The notes under the pieces were generated by a model. The model ran no database searches, was not told where the DNA came from, and saw only the letters and a program-made list of their open reading frames with translations. From Tetradesmus obliquus (taxonomy: Eukaryota > Chlorophyta > Chlorophyceae > Sphaeropleales > Scenedesmaceae), in NCBI GenBank assembly GCA_030272155.1, contig CP126202.1, positions 3,431,501 to 3,495,500 of the forward strand: a stretch of 64,000 nucleotides of DNA, in the 5' to 3' direction. A program made the position numbers and the translations under genes. The stretch's first letter is position 1. Every line of letters starts with the position of its first letter. Of the stretch, positions 1 through 10,889 are shown one piece after another.

Positions 1-117
1 TAGCAGCAGAAGTGCAGGGTTGAGCTTTAGCTGCGCAGGCACAGCTGAGGCATCCAGCACTGCAGCAGCTGCTAGCTGCTCTGCTGTGAGGGTGCTGACC
101 CAGCTGCGCTCCGCTCC

Positions 118-151
<34 letters not shown>

Positions 152-2443
152 GCTGCAGGCTGAGCTGCTGCAGGGCGCACCATCTGCTGTTCAAGGTGCT
201 GTAGGCCTGCCACTAGCTGAGGTGCAAGCTGCAACCTGCTGCTCCAGCTGGCTAAGCTTGGTCGCTCCGGCACAGCAGCAGCAGCAGCAGCAGCAGCAGC
301 ACTACTTGGCCTACTGCCGCTGCTGTTGCTGCTGCTGCTGCTGGCCTGTTTGGCTGCTGCTTGCAGCCCTGCTGCCAAGCTCATAGGCTGCTGCGGCAGC
401 TGCAGCAACAGGCAGCCAACCACTACCAAGCCTGTGTCTGCTGCTGCTGCTTGGTGTTCTGCCAGTGACCGCTGCCTGCTAAAGGAAAAGCGCTGCTGCT
501 GCATGTCCTGCACTGCTGCCGCTGTTGCTGCCTGTACAACCAAGCCAGCAGCACTGTCATCAGTGGCTGTGCCTTGCAGCAAGTTGCGAACAGGCACCGC
601 ACCAACAGCAGCACCAGAGCACTGCAAGAGCTGCGGGTGCCGTAGCTCCAAGCAGGCAGCAACTGCTGCACAGAACCTTGCCACATCTTGCTCGTCCTGC
701 AGCAGACACAGCTGCACTGCAACCCATGTTCCTGCAAAGCTGCCTTCATAAGCAAAAGGACCATAGCCAGCGTCTGCGCTCAGCCTCGATCTGGCCCTGA
801 AGTAGTCAACATTCTCGCGAAACGCATCATCGAACTTGATGCAGCAGCTGTGGTTGGCAGCACAAGCCGCTGCTAGCTGCTGTTCTGCACTGCAAAGCAG
901 CCGGGCTTGATCGCGGTACAGCGTACACACTGTCCCAGGAACTTCCTGCTGAACTCTACAGCACTGCAGCAAGCGTCCAGCGGCCAGCAGCAGCCGCTGC
1001 AGCAGCACTGTTGCTGCCTTCAGCAGCGGCAGCAGCAGGTACACCACAACAACGCTGATCAAGCTGCCTACTGCTGCTGCTAGCTGCCACGTCAGCATAG
1101 CTGCTGGCCGCAGCGTCTCGCTGTATGCCGCTGCTGCTGCGTCAGCAACCTCGCGTGTAAGGGCAGCAAAGCCGCCAAGCACAAGCATGACCAGCCCCAA
1201 AGACTCAACAGCTGTTGCACCTGCAGCAGCCGTGGCACCTACTGCTGTTGCTGCATTTGCAGCAGATGCCTGCTGCTGCTGTCTGGCTGGTTGCTGCAGG
1301 ACAGCCGCAGCAGCGGCAGTAGCAGCTGGGCCGGGGTGCAATGACTGAGGTGCAGCAGCAGCACTGGACTGGGGCAGACGCACTACTTCACGCCAAAGCC
1401 AGCTGCACTGCTGTTGCTGCTGCTGCTGAGGTTGCTGCTGCTGAAGTTGCTGCCTCTCCTGCAAGCGCTGCCTTGGCTTGGCCAGCATGGCTGTTGCTGC
1501 GCTCACTTGCCTGCTACCACTCCCTGCACTCTCTGTCCCTGGCACTGTGCCTGTCCCTGCTGCTGGTGCTGCAACTGTTGCGGCTTCTTTGCTGCTTAGC
1601 TGGGCATCATACCCAAGCATGCTGTCCAGCAAGCCAGCGCCTCTTCTTGCTAGCCAGCTGCCAGCAGCAGCTGCTGCTGCGGCACTGGCACTGACAGCAG
1701 CTGTAGCTGCTGACTGTGCAGTTTCTGCTGCTCCTGCTGCTGCTGCTGTCCCAGCTGCTGGGCCTGGCTGCCATGCACCTTGCAAGTTGCGGCGTGCAAC
1801 GCCATGCTGCTGCACCTTCCGCTGCTGTTGCTGCTGCTGCTGTGAGCGGCCTCTCCCTGAGAACCAACTGGCCTTGCTGGGTGCTGGGCTTCTTGCAGGA
1901 CGCGCCTGCAGCAGCTGCTGCTGTTGTGATGGCTCCTTGGGCTGCACGCCCGCAGCTTGGTGAGAGGGCCCTGCAGTAGCAAGGCAGCAGGGACTTGATG
2001 GGCGCAAGCAGACGACCAGCACTGCATCCATGCGTGTCCAGGCACATTCAAGGCATCACTGGCAAGCTGCTGAGCTAAACTTCCAGTTAAATGCCTGAAT
2101 TATGTTATATCGCACCTTCTGAATCATCCACGTAGTCAGAAATCCACTTGAACTCGTTTGCAGTAAGAGAGTCTGCTGGTGTTGCTGCTGCTGATGGGTT
2201 GCTGCCCGCCCTGCTGAGGCTACCCGCAGTCGTGGCTGTAATCAAATCTGATGCCGTCCGGTTGCCGAACGAAGCAGGTACTGCACGTGCTTGCTCCTCG
2301 TAGCGGTCGCTGGCCCATTTGAATTCTGTCACTGCGTGCTGTGCTGGGCTGGCCGGGAGCTGCAAGCCACCGGCCTTTGGTAGTGCCGCCCCAGTTCTAC
2401 GAGCATGTATCTTGCGTCGTACTCGAGCATTGCCGCTGTCCAT
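1..2443 (-). CDS. Membrane protein with divergent kinase-like domain (3' end outside window)
   Basis: Two exons are visible: 2443-2116, starting at an ATG with an in-frame TAG just upstream, and 2021-1. They join in phase 1 across a 94-bp GT-AG intron. Exon 2 stays open for 2021 bp to the window edge despite heavy CAG content, which argues that it is real coding sequence. The N-terminal exon carries the motif EFKW-x-SD twice. A Gln/Ala-rich linker follows, then two hydrophobic stretches around 1200-1140 and 1080-1020 (likely membrane segments). Around 770-620 comes a stretch resembling protein kinase subdomains I-IV: a GYGPF glycine-loop-like start, VAVQ where VAVK is expected, and LELRHPQLLQC. 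The ATP-anchoring Lys is therefore replaced by Gln, suggesting a pseudokinase. The region near 240 (SWSSRLQLAPQLVAGLQHL) resembles the alphaE helix. The catalytic loop was not identified in the window. The kinase assignment is inference and the coding call is firm. Confidence 0.6.
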
Positions 2444-3151
2444 CCAGAGCAGCTACCAGGCAGAGGCACTACAGCATGTAATTCTGTGCCTCCAGCAAAA
2501 TACCTTGCTTGTCACATCAAAGAACGCATAATTCAGCAGCTTCAACCCTGTAGGTGCATATAGCAGTCGCGGTACTGTCCAGGGCTGCAGGGTATGGGTG
2601 CCAGGCACCACGTGGCAGCAGAAGGGCACAACATCACAATGCAGCGTATACATGGTTCAGGTTTAGGGCCAGCCCCTTTTGCTGAGGCTGAGCAACAGGG
2701 GCTTTCAAGCCCTAGGCTAGTACCCAAACACTTACTTTGAATCACTCGGCTACCTGCACGAACAGGAACGGCGCAAAACCCTTGGCCTGGTCAGCTGTAG
2801 CAGCACCGCCTGAACTGCCCCAACCGTACATCTGGCTGGCGACACTGCTGCAAGCCTTGCTGCAGGCTGTTGCTGTTCTGTTACACCGTCACAGTAAACG
2901 GAATGCCTATGATCAGGGCCTTGGACAGTCTGGGGTCTGTCCCCAGGATGGTTGCTGTTGCTTTTGTCAGCTTTCGTCCCCTAACCTGCCCCAAACATAC
3001 CACAGCGTCTCTACCAATTAAGACCGACGACCATACTGTGCTGCATTGTAAAGTCTTTTGTTTATCATTCGTACATCGAATTCCTCAATGCAGCGACGCC
3101 CTAGCGCTATACGATCTTCACCTACACACTGACCGCGCCAAGCGGGTGACC
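2444..3151. promoter_or_regulatory. Putative bidirectional promoter region
   Basis: About 0.7 kb separates the ATG of the leftward kinase-like gene from the ATG chosen for the rightward metalloprotease. No supported exon is seen here. The arrangement implies divergent promoters, but no specific TATA or regulatory motif can be defended. An upstream 5' exon for either gene cannot be excluded. Confidence 0.3.
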
Positions 3152-3955
3152 ATGCACCCGCAGATGCAGTCGCATGGCCTAACGTTATTACTGTGGGGTC
3201 TGGTTCTTTCAAGCCCCACAGCGAGGCATGCAGCGTCAGCAACAGCAACAGCAGCAACAGAACCTGCTGCCAGCGAACCTAGTGACCCCGGCGTTGCCGC
3301 TGCTGCTGCTCGTGCTGGAGCAACGTCGGATGCCCTACAAGCAGCAGCCGAATTGACAGGCCGGACGTCACGGCAGTTGCAGGAGCAGCTGGCACGTGAC
3401 CATTCAGCAAGGGTCACCAGCTCTGGTGCTGTGGTGTATGCCTGCAACCTGTGCTGTCATGGCCAATGCCAAAGGGATGCATCAGCAGTGCTTGCTGACA
3501 CTGCAGGAACAGACACAGCATCTGCAGGCTTTGCTGCTGCTGCTGTTGGTGATGACGGTGGCGTCACTACAGCAGGAGTGACTGAGGACAGCGACGTTGC
3601 GCTTGGCGATGCTTTCAAGCTGCACAGCATGCCGTCTGCCAGGCGCAAGATATTCCTGCAGTTTCAGGGCTGTGTTACACAGGTGGGAGGCTTTAGCTGC
3701 ATGCATTTGCAACCGCACATTTGACCCAAGGCAGCCAATTTTGCAGCATGCACAGTGCAGCGTGCCTGTGCCTGCAAGCGTACAACGTGTGTATGGGCCA
3801 TTTGCATTCCTGCCGAACATGGGAGCTTCTGCATAGCACAAGTATGTGAAGCATCTTGGCATCGGCAGGTACCATTGCCCAAGCTGCGTTCTGGCACAGC
3901 GCCATAATGAAGTGTACCATACACAACAGCACTGCTTTTGCTGCTGCTGCTGCTT

Positions 3956-3995
<40 letters not shown>

Positions 3996-6515
3996 CTCAC
4001 AGGGCACTGCATGGAACGCGCTCTACACAAATGGCAGGCCGATTGCGACGCCAATGTTCAAAACGGACAGCGATCCAAGCAGCATCAGCAATGCGGAGGG
4101 GCGGCTCATCATCGCCATGTGGAGGGCTGTAGCAGAGTACTTTGCAATCTGGGAGGTGGATGTCACCACGGAGGACCCCGGCTTTGCAACCCTTGAGAGG
4201 TGACAAGATTCGTAATATACCAAGCGTTGATGTTGTAGCAATGTGTAGCACATTTCAGGGAGAGGCATGATGTTTTTGTGTGGTAGGCGCCGTTGCACTG
4301 CTGTCCAAGGCGGGCGTGTTCGTGCAGTTGTGTAACCTTATCTGAATGCTGGCGCTCACGCATCCGTTGGCGCTTTCCCTGTTGCATGCAGGCTGAATGA
4401 AGATGACGAGCAGTACGGAGTGCGCGGCTGCATTGGGGGCACTGCAGCAGATTGGTACGGCAAGCCTGTCTCAGGCCTTGCTCTGCAGGGCACGTTTGGC
4501 GTGATCAACAGCAACAAAAGCAGCAGCAAAATCTTACGGGACTTCTTTGTCTTTCAAGGGTAGGTGCCGGGGAGCAGCTGTCCCAGCAGAGCTGACATGT
4601 GCTCAGCTGCATTTCACATGCACGACGACCCCTCAGGTGTGGCGACACAGACAGCTGCCACCATGCCATCAGCGGATGCCCTAGGCTATCTACTACTGTC
4701 ACCAGCCGCCACAATGCAGCAGGGTCCCTGATTGTGGAAGCAATATACAAAAGCTCAGGCGCTAGTGCTATTTTGCTGACAGACGTGGGCATCCGAAGAC
4801 GGTGGCCAGACGGCGAAGTCCCAGCACGCCTGCCATGTAACCGATACCTGCGAGACACTGACCTCCCCACAAACATGCCCCCAGCTCTGCGCAGTGCACT
4901 ACAAGCCTACACAGGCAGCATCCCTGACATTCTGATGCAGAAGATGGACGGCATGAGCAGTCAGATGAATTACGTCATTGCAGAGATCAAATACTGCAAA
5001 GACACAGACCCAGAACCCCAGCGGCAACGCGCACAGGACCAGCATGCCGCGCTGAGAGAGCTGTTTGCTACACACGACCCAGACTGCAGAATTACAGTTG
5101 CGCCGATTCTACTAGGGGTGACTGGGGTGATATACAAGGAGACAATAGACACAATGGAACACCAACTAGGGGTAGAAGGACCACGATTAGCAGCACTGGC
5201 AAAGAAACTGCACTTCTCAGCGGTGACCAACATGCAGAAGATATGGAGGCAACGTAAGGCGATCATGACGGCAGCAAGGAAATGTACAGGCGCAAGACCA
5301 GCACAGCCAAACCCGAACCCCGCAAAGAAACGAAAGCACGGCACCGGCGAGCCAGACCACCGCAAAAAGCCACGGTTTAGATGAGCGCACGACAGCGATA
5401 CACCCCGCTTGTGCCCTAGGGCGCAAGTGGACAGGTAGAGGGTGTGGAGCCCAGGGGCGCTGCCCCTGGCCACACACACCCTCTTAGCCTTAACTTACCC
5501 AGGAGCTGCAGAGCAGCCTGGGTAGTCACTCACTCACTCACTCACTGCACGACGAGGCCAGCAGGTGGCTGACAGCTGCTGCTGCACTGCTCCTTGCTGT
5601 GTTGCTGGCCCGATGCTGTTGCTGTTCTGTCTCTGGGCTGCCACTGTACCAACACTGTAATATCACTTACTGCATTTGCTGTGCTGTTGTCGTACTGTCT
5701 GCCATCAGGCCTGACAAGTTCTCTGGTCCACTCGACTTCAAATTCACCAGCAGGGCCATAGTGCATGAAGTGAGCTGTGGCACGAGCGCGGCACAGTGCA
5801 CAGCCTGCAACAGCAGCAGCAGCAGCAGCAGCACCAGCAGCAGCAGCAGCACTGGTCACATAAGTGGATGAGACAGTCTGCAGTCTATTCTAGCCCCATG
5901 TACATTGGCAGGGAACCAGCCACATTCTTGCCACTGGCAGACTAACACTGGTGGTGCAGCAATGCTGCATTGATTTTCTTCTTTGCATCATGCACCTCTT
6001 CTGCCCTTGTCACCATGTATGTGGTGTGCTGCCTGCAGATTGGCCACACTCTAGGCTGAGCCATGATGGTGATGCCAGCATGGTGTATGAAGCCTATCGC
6101 AGTCTATGCTTGCCTCATGTTGTGCCGTGTATTTGGTGTGCCGCTTGCAGATCGGCCACACTCTAGGCTTGAGCCATGATGGTGATGCCACCTCTGAGTA
6201 CTTTGCAGGAGACAGCATCTGGGGGCCAGGTAAGAAACAATTGTTGTTTTGGTTTGGTGGTTATTTTTTGGTATATTTCTTTGGTATGGTGGTTACTTTC
6301 TGCTTATTGCATAATTGCGTGTGCAGTGAGCATCAATTTCACTTCACCCTGAATATGCCCGCATGTACTGTATGCTACGGCAGCTATGCACGTTTGACAT
6401 GGTCAGGTCTGCGCTAACAGGGTCGGCAGCTGCAGTGGCTAGTCGCATGAGTATGTGCTGTACTTGCAGAAGCGGTGTGCTGCTGATGCGCACACTGCTG
6501 CTGCTGCTGCTACTG

Positions 6516-6576
<61 letters not shown>

Positions 6577-7694
6577 AGTCATGGGCATGGCTCAGGGGGA
6601 ATGGGCCCAATGGAGCAACGGCACGTGAGTTGCATCACACATGCGGTACCAGCAGATGCTGCAGCTTGACCCCCAGTGTTCCATTTTTCCGTGCTAACGC
6701 AGCATTGTCCACAGTTGCTGAGACACGTGAGTTGCCCCGCACGTCTGGCGCCAGCAATGCAGCCAACGCTGCAGCATGATCCCCTGTCATCTTACTTCAG
6801 TGCTGACGCAGCTGCGTTGTCCACAACTGCTGATGCAGTATGACAGTTTGGAAAATGCACAACCGTCCATCTGCAAGGAGTGCTGGTCCAGAATTGATGC
6901 GCCTGCTGCACAAAAACCTGCACAAGCTCACGATGTGGAGCTGTGCTTGGCCTCTGTCATTTTATCTACAACTGCCGTGGAAGACGTGTAAGAACGAATT
7001 AGATGTGTGCTGATATGTGCTGATCTGCGCACATTCCGAAAAACCATTGCAGGTACCCGCCCAAGTATGGCCTGGGCAACAACCTTGAAGATGACTTGGC
7101 CATAATCAGCTGTATGACACCTGTGCTGCAAACGGCCAAAGAAATTTCTTTGCCCTGATCTGTGCATCCACTGCAGGTACTCGCCCAAGTATGCGTCAGG
7201 CAACAACCTTGAAGATGACTTGGCCATGATCAGCTGTATAACACCTGTGCTGCAAACCGCTTGAAATAAGTATTTGCCCTGATATATGCATCCACTGCAG
7301 GTACCCGCCCAAGTATGGGCCAGGCAACAACCTAGAAGATGACTTGGCCATAATCAGCAGGACCCTACCACGCTTGCCTGTTGAGCTGGGCTCGGATGCA
7401 GCCACAGCGCGGCAGCTGTGCTCGGCTGACATACCCTGCAGCACCAGCGGCACCACACGCAGCGCACAGGCAAGCAGCAGCTATAGCTAGCTGGCTAGCT
7501 AGCAGTAATCGCTTCTTTCACCTGCAGCATTGCCATATGCAACATGCAGCTAGGTTTGATTTAGCCAGCTGCAGCTGTTAGCCACAAGGGCAGTCCTGAG
7601 GACAGCTGCCCAGCAAAACTCGCTCCACATCCAGCTGTTGTGGCTCCTGCCATGCATGCCGGCATCCTGCTTTCCCTCTACAACAGCAGCTGCT

Positions 7695-7732
<38 letters not shown>

Positions 7733-9005
7733 GTGTGCACGAGAATCTGTAAAGCACCATGCTGCACGCTTGCATTGCAGGTGGCAGCCAGATGCAGCAC
7801 TGCAACAGACAGGGACTATTACAGCGTCACAATCGATGCGGCTACGCCAACCACTGTGCTGGTGACGATTGCATACAGCCCAACGCTGCTCATTCTGCGC
7901 CCTACCAACGCTTCATCCCAAAGGTGCGGCCCCTGCAGCTGCAGCTGTGGCTGCACAAAGCTGTGCCCGGCGATCATACAAAGGCGTGCGCATTCGCAGG
8001 CTGGCATCCAGCATGCAGAACAGCTGGTGTGAGAACAAAATGCTATAAAACTTTGGTAGCGGCCTTGGCACGCAACTTGCACATGCAACAGCAAGATCCT
8101 CCCGCCTTGCGGTATGCCGCCGTGTCTGCGGCTGCTGCTCGTACACAAAACATCTGCTTGTGGAAGCTGCTGGACTCCTCGCTTGCTGGCGTTTGTGTGC
8201 ATGCTGCAGTTGCATTGGGAGCAACACTCGGCTGGCCTTGTTGCTTGCTGCTGCTGGTGCGCATGCTGCAGTTACGTAAGGCAAAGCACGCGCAGGAGCA
8301 GCTTGCGGCTAGAGCTGCAAGCCGAGACAAATGGCTTGCGCGTGGAGAGGAATGGGCCGAGTGTCAACGAATGGAGTGATAAGCATCACTACAAGCTCAC
8401 TGCACCTGGCGTTGGTGGGTCCCTGAAAGCACCCAAGTGTATATGGTGGCGTATGCCACATGAACACACCATGTAACCCCTCTATCTATCTGTGGGTCCC
8501 TGATGGGAGTGTCTCAAGCATGTGCACTCGGTACTATGTTGCTTCAGCTGGCGTGGCTCATCATGCACTGATGTTCGCTTCATCATTCTCATAGCTCGCT
8601 GCATGATGAGCTCCCTGCGCCATTTTGGTTTATGCCGCACTGCCTCTGGCTGCATCACCAACAGCAGCAGTAGCAGCAGCAGCTGCAGCAGCAGTTGCCA
8701 CCAGATCAAGTTCAAGGCACCTTTTCGCTTGACAAACGTGTAGCGTAGCTGCTGCATTGAAAAAGTATTCACACTATGTATTTCGCAAACATAAAACATC
8801 AGGGGACGTTCTGACTGCAAGAATTAGGAAATTTGGAAATAGTTGGCGCTGGAATGGCGCAAATGTTGTGGAGCTTGGTACGTATGCGTCGCTCCTGATG
8901 CAGGGACGTACACTGGGTGGTGTCGACTGTGGAGCTGCAGCCTGGCAGTCACGACATTCACACCGCATTGATGTTTCTTCGTTGCTGCTGCTGCTGCTGC
9001 TGCTC

Positions 9006-9054
<49 letters not shown>

Positions 9055-10807
9055 AGGCACATACACATTCTGGCTTGTGCCGACTGTTGAGCTGCAGCCT
9101 GGCAGCTCACAGCCAAACAGGCCAATGCTGCCAACAACATACGGCAATGTGGGCTCTTACACCATGACCGTTACTCTACGGGACGCCGGCGCAGCCAACA
9201 ACCCACCTGTGGCACAAAATGACACAATAACAATACGGCCCGACTACCCCTACATGATAACATCAGATGTCCTGCTTGCAAATGACAGCGACTTGGATGG
9301 CGATCCATTCCGAGTGGTGCGCGTTAGATCTGCTGATACACAATACGGCAAAATAACACAGATAGATGACGTCAATTGGGCTTACTTTCCAAGCCGGGGC
9401 GCGAATGGTGTGGCGGAGCTGATCAGGTACACTGTTACTGACAGTGTTACAGAAGGTTCAACAGTGGAGGGCTGGCTGTCATTGGTCATAGGTGAGGATG
9501 CATGCTGCTTGCTGCTCCAGCTGCTCGCTGTGTTAGCTACTGTGCTGTGTGTCGCTTGTGTCCCATCTGACTTTGATGGCATGTTCTCGACTGTGGCTGT
9601 TGACTGGACGGCAAAGCATTAGTCACAACAGCAAAAAGGAAAACTTTCTGCAGCATTGGCAACGCGCTCAACACAAGTCAGGCAAGTCCATACTCAATGC
9701 AGCTGCTGCATGCACTTGCAGCACCAAGCAGCAGGCACTTCAACAGCAGCACTAGCAGCACGCGTGGGCATGCAAGGCAGCCAGTGCTGCAGCTTCTACT
9801 CTGCACGTGTTTTGCGCCACTCACACTGTGCCCTTGCCCCTGCCCCACATCGACTCTTGTTTTCAGCCGCCTACAATGAACCAAACCGAAGCCCCGTCGC
9901 TGCTCCAGCAGCCTTCAGCATATCCCTCACCCCGCCTGGCGGAGCATCTACAAGCACAAGCAGCATCGACTTCAATATCGCAAACTATGTAACAGATCCT
10001 GATGGCGATTTCCTGATATTTGAGGATCCGAGCAAGCCATTGTATGGATTCTTGGAGCCCCTGCAGCTTTCATCACAGTTTGCCAACACGTGGTGGCGCT
10101 ACACAGCAACACCTGAAGGGGGCACATCTGACACTGGTGCAGCAGTAGCTGAGCAGCTGACTTATGTTGTCACTGATGCGCGCGGTGCTGCCACTCTGGG
10201 CACGGTCAACATAACAGTTATTGTTGTACCTGGTGGGTCAAACAGCAGCACAAAGCCATCACCTTCACCCCAGCCGCCGGCTCGCTCCTGTGCCAACATC
10301 AACTGCACAGCTCGGGGCCAGTGCATGAACGGCTGCTCATGCATTACAGCTGCAGGTGCCTCTCGATGCCGCTGCAATGCAACAGCAGGCTTCAGGGCTG
10401 CTGCCAGCAGCAGCAGCAGCAGCAGCAGCACTGGTCCTGCCTGCATCTGGGACTTCTCTGTGAAACAGGGGTATGCAATTCCCCTAGGTGCATATGTGGA
10501 CTTGCCGTTCTATCTGAGCAACGGCACGGTGTGTGCTCCTAGCAATGCCAAGGTCGTTTCAAGCATCCTCATCCCTAGCAGTACACCATCCAACTGTGGT
10601 GATGCCGCGTTTCTGCAGCTGCAACCAATACAGACAGCTATGCAACCTGGAAGCGTTGGGCGGCATACTTGTGGGAAGAGTGTGGCTTCTTTTTATGCAT
10701 GGAGGGCGCCGGCGGCAGGCGGCAGTTACAGCGTGGGCAGGTGTTACAAAGCTGTCACTTTCTTAACAGATGGCCGCCGGCGTGTCACGCTCTTAAAGTT
10801 TGTGTGA
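3152..10807 (+). CDS. Secreted metzincin-type zinc metalloprotease with cadherin-like and EGF-like regions
   Basis: Eleven exons fit in phase to 960 residues: 3152-3682, 4003-4199, 4392-4559, 5709-5769, 6151-6229, 6579-6624, 7301-7469, 7781-7923, 8302-8414, 9057-9491, 9867-10807. The start ATG is followed by a hydrophobic signal peptide (LTLLLWGLVLSS). Exons 1-7 match a bacterial-type extracellular metallopeptidase: FKLHSMPSARRKIFLQF, then GTAWN, EVDVTTEDP and YGVRGCIGG. The zinc site HE|IGHTLGLSHDG spans the exon 4/5 junction, with a Met-turn-like PVMG after it and NNLEDDLAII later. Exons 8-10 encode beta-sandwich-like sequence, then an NDSDLDGDPF-type cadherin-like/tandem repeat. Exon 11 has a Cys-rich EGF-like region around CANINCTARGQC. 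It is expected to act outside the cell or in the wall. The exon 7 donor is GC, and the exon 9 start is uncertain by 6 bp. Intron 3 holds a retrotransposon fragment. Confidence is high for the family and moderate for exact exon ends. Confidence 0.8.
3938..3993 (+). repeat. (CTG)n tract upstream of exon 2 acceptor
   Basis: A tract of CTG triplets with one interruption sits in intron 1 of the metalloprotease, ending about 9 bp before the GGCTCACAG acceptor at 4002. Transcribed in the sense direction it reads (CUG)n. Confidence 0.85.
4629..5545 (+). mobile_element. 5'-truncated non-LTR retrotransposon fragment with endonuclease-like C-terminus
   Basis: This 917-bp insert lies in intron 3 of the metalloprotease gene, in the same orientation. 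A 10-bp target-site duplication TGCACGACGA flanks it (4619-4628 and 5546-5555), and it ends in a (CACT)n microsatellite, as many non-LTR elements do. An open frame to 5384 encodes the C-terminal part of an element protein. It contains SIPDILMQKM followed about 20 residues later by IAEIKYCKDTD, a spacing that suggests a PD-(D/E)xK nuclease fold. It ends in a Lys/Arg-rich basic tail (PAKKRKHGTGEPDHRKKPRF). The reverse transcriptase region is absent, so this is a dead-on-arrival copy. The nuclease assignment is inference from motif spacing. Confidence 0.7.
6039..6078 (+). repeat. Echo of metalloprotease exon 5 (HExxH second half), frameshifted
   Basis: Behind its own CTGCAG acceptor lies a copy of the exon that encodes IGHTLGLSHDG. 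One T is missing, so an in-frame TGA appears after the Leu-Gly codons. The intact exon follows about 112 bp downstream at 6151. Use of this copy would truncate the protease inside its zinc site. Confidence 0.8.
6490..6578 (+). repeat. (CTG)n tract running into exon 6 acceptor
   Basis: About 29 CTG-type triplets, with two CTA interruptions, end directly as CTGCAG, and that CAG is the acceptor of exon 6 (6579). The tract replaces a conventional pyrimidine run. Confidence 0.85.
7053..7234 (+). repeat. Two upstream echoes of metalloprotease exon 7
   Basis: Copies at 7053-7110 and 7177-7234 repeat the first ~58 bp of exon 7 (7301) with a regular spacing of 124 bp. All three keep a TGCAG acceptor, the phase and the codons for NNLEDDLA. 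The first two diverge after ATCAGC and lack the continuation into the rest of exon 7, so they look like competing acceptors rather than extra functional exons. Confidence 0.8.
8909..9056 (+). repeat. Echo of exon 10 start followed by (CTG)n acceptor tract
   Basis: 8909-8950 resembles the first ~45 bp of exon 10 (9057 onward; shared GAGCTGCAGCCTGGCAG). A tract of about 22 CTG-type triplets separates copy and exon and ends as the CTGCAG acceptor. Confidence 0.7.
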
Positions 10808-10889
10808 AGAGGTCAATTTGTTTGTGTGAAGAGGTCGATTAGTTTGTGTGAAGAGGTCAATTTGTTTGTGTGAAGAGGTCGATTAGTTT
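10801..10889 (+). repeat. 22-bp alternating tandem repeat in 3' UTR
   Basis: Four 22-bp units beginning TTTGTGTGAAGAGGTC follow the stop codon of the metalloprotease, the stop itself lying in the first unit. They alternate as A-B-A-B, ending AATTTG or GATTAG, so the effective period is 44 bp. Confidence 0.85.

Noticed and set aside
326..2047. Several rightward and leftward frames rich in Leu, Ala, Cys and Gln in the first 2 kb
   Set aside because: They are other-frame shadows of the long leftward exon. CAG/CTG triplet sequence is open in many frames and yields polyLeu, polyAla, polyCys or polyGln.
4599..5384. 261-residue rightward frame as a host gene
   Set aside because: It starts before the target duplication and lies wholly in a retrotransposon fragment inside an intron.
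7053..7234. Three consecutive functional exons encoding a tandem EDDLA domain
   Set aside because: The first two copies diverge after ~58 bp without a good donor in matching phase, so they are better read as acceptor echoes.
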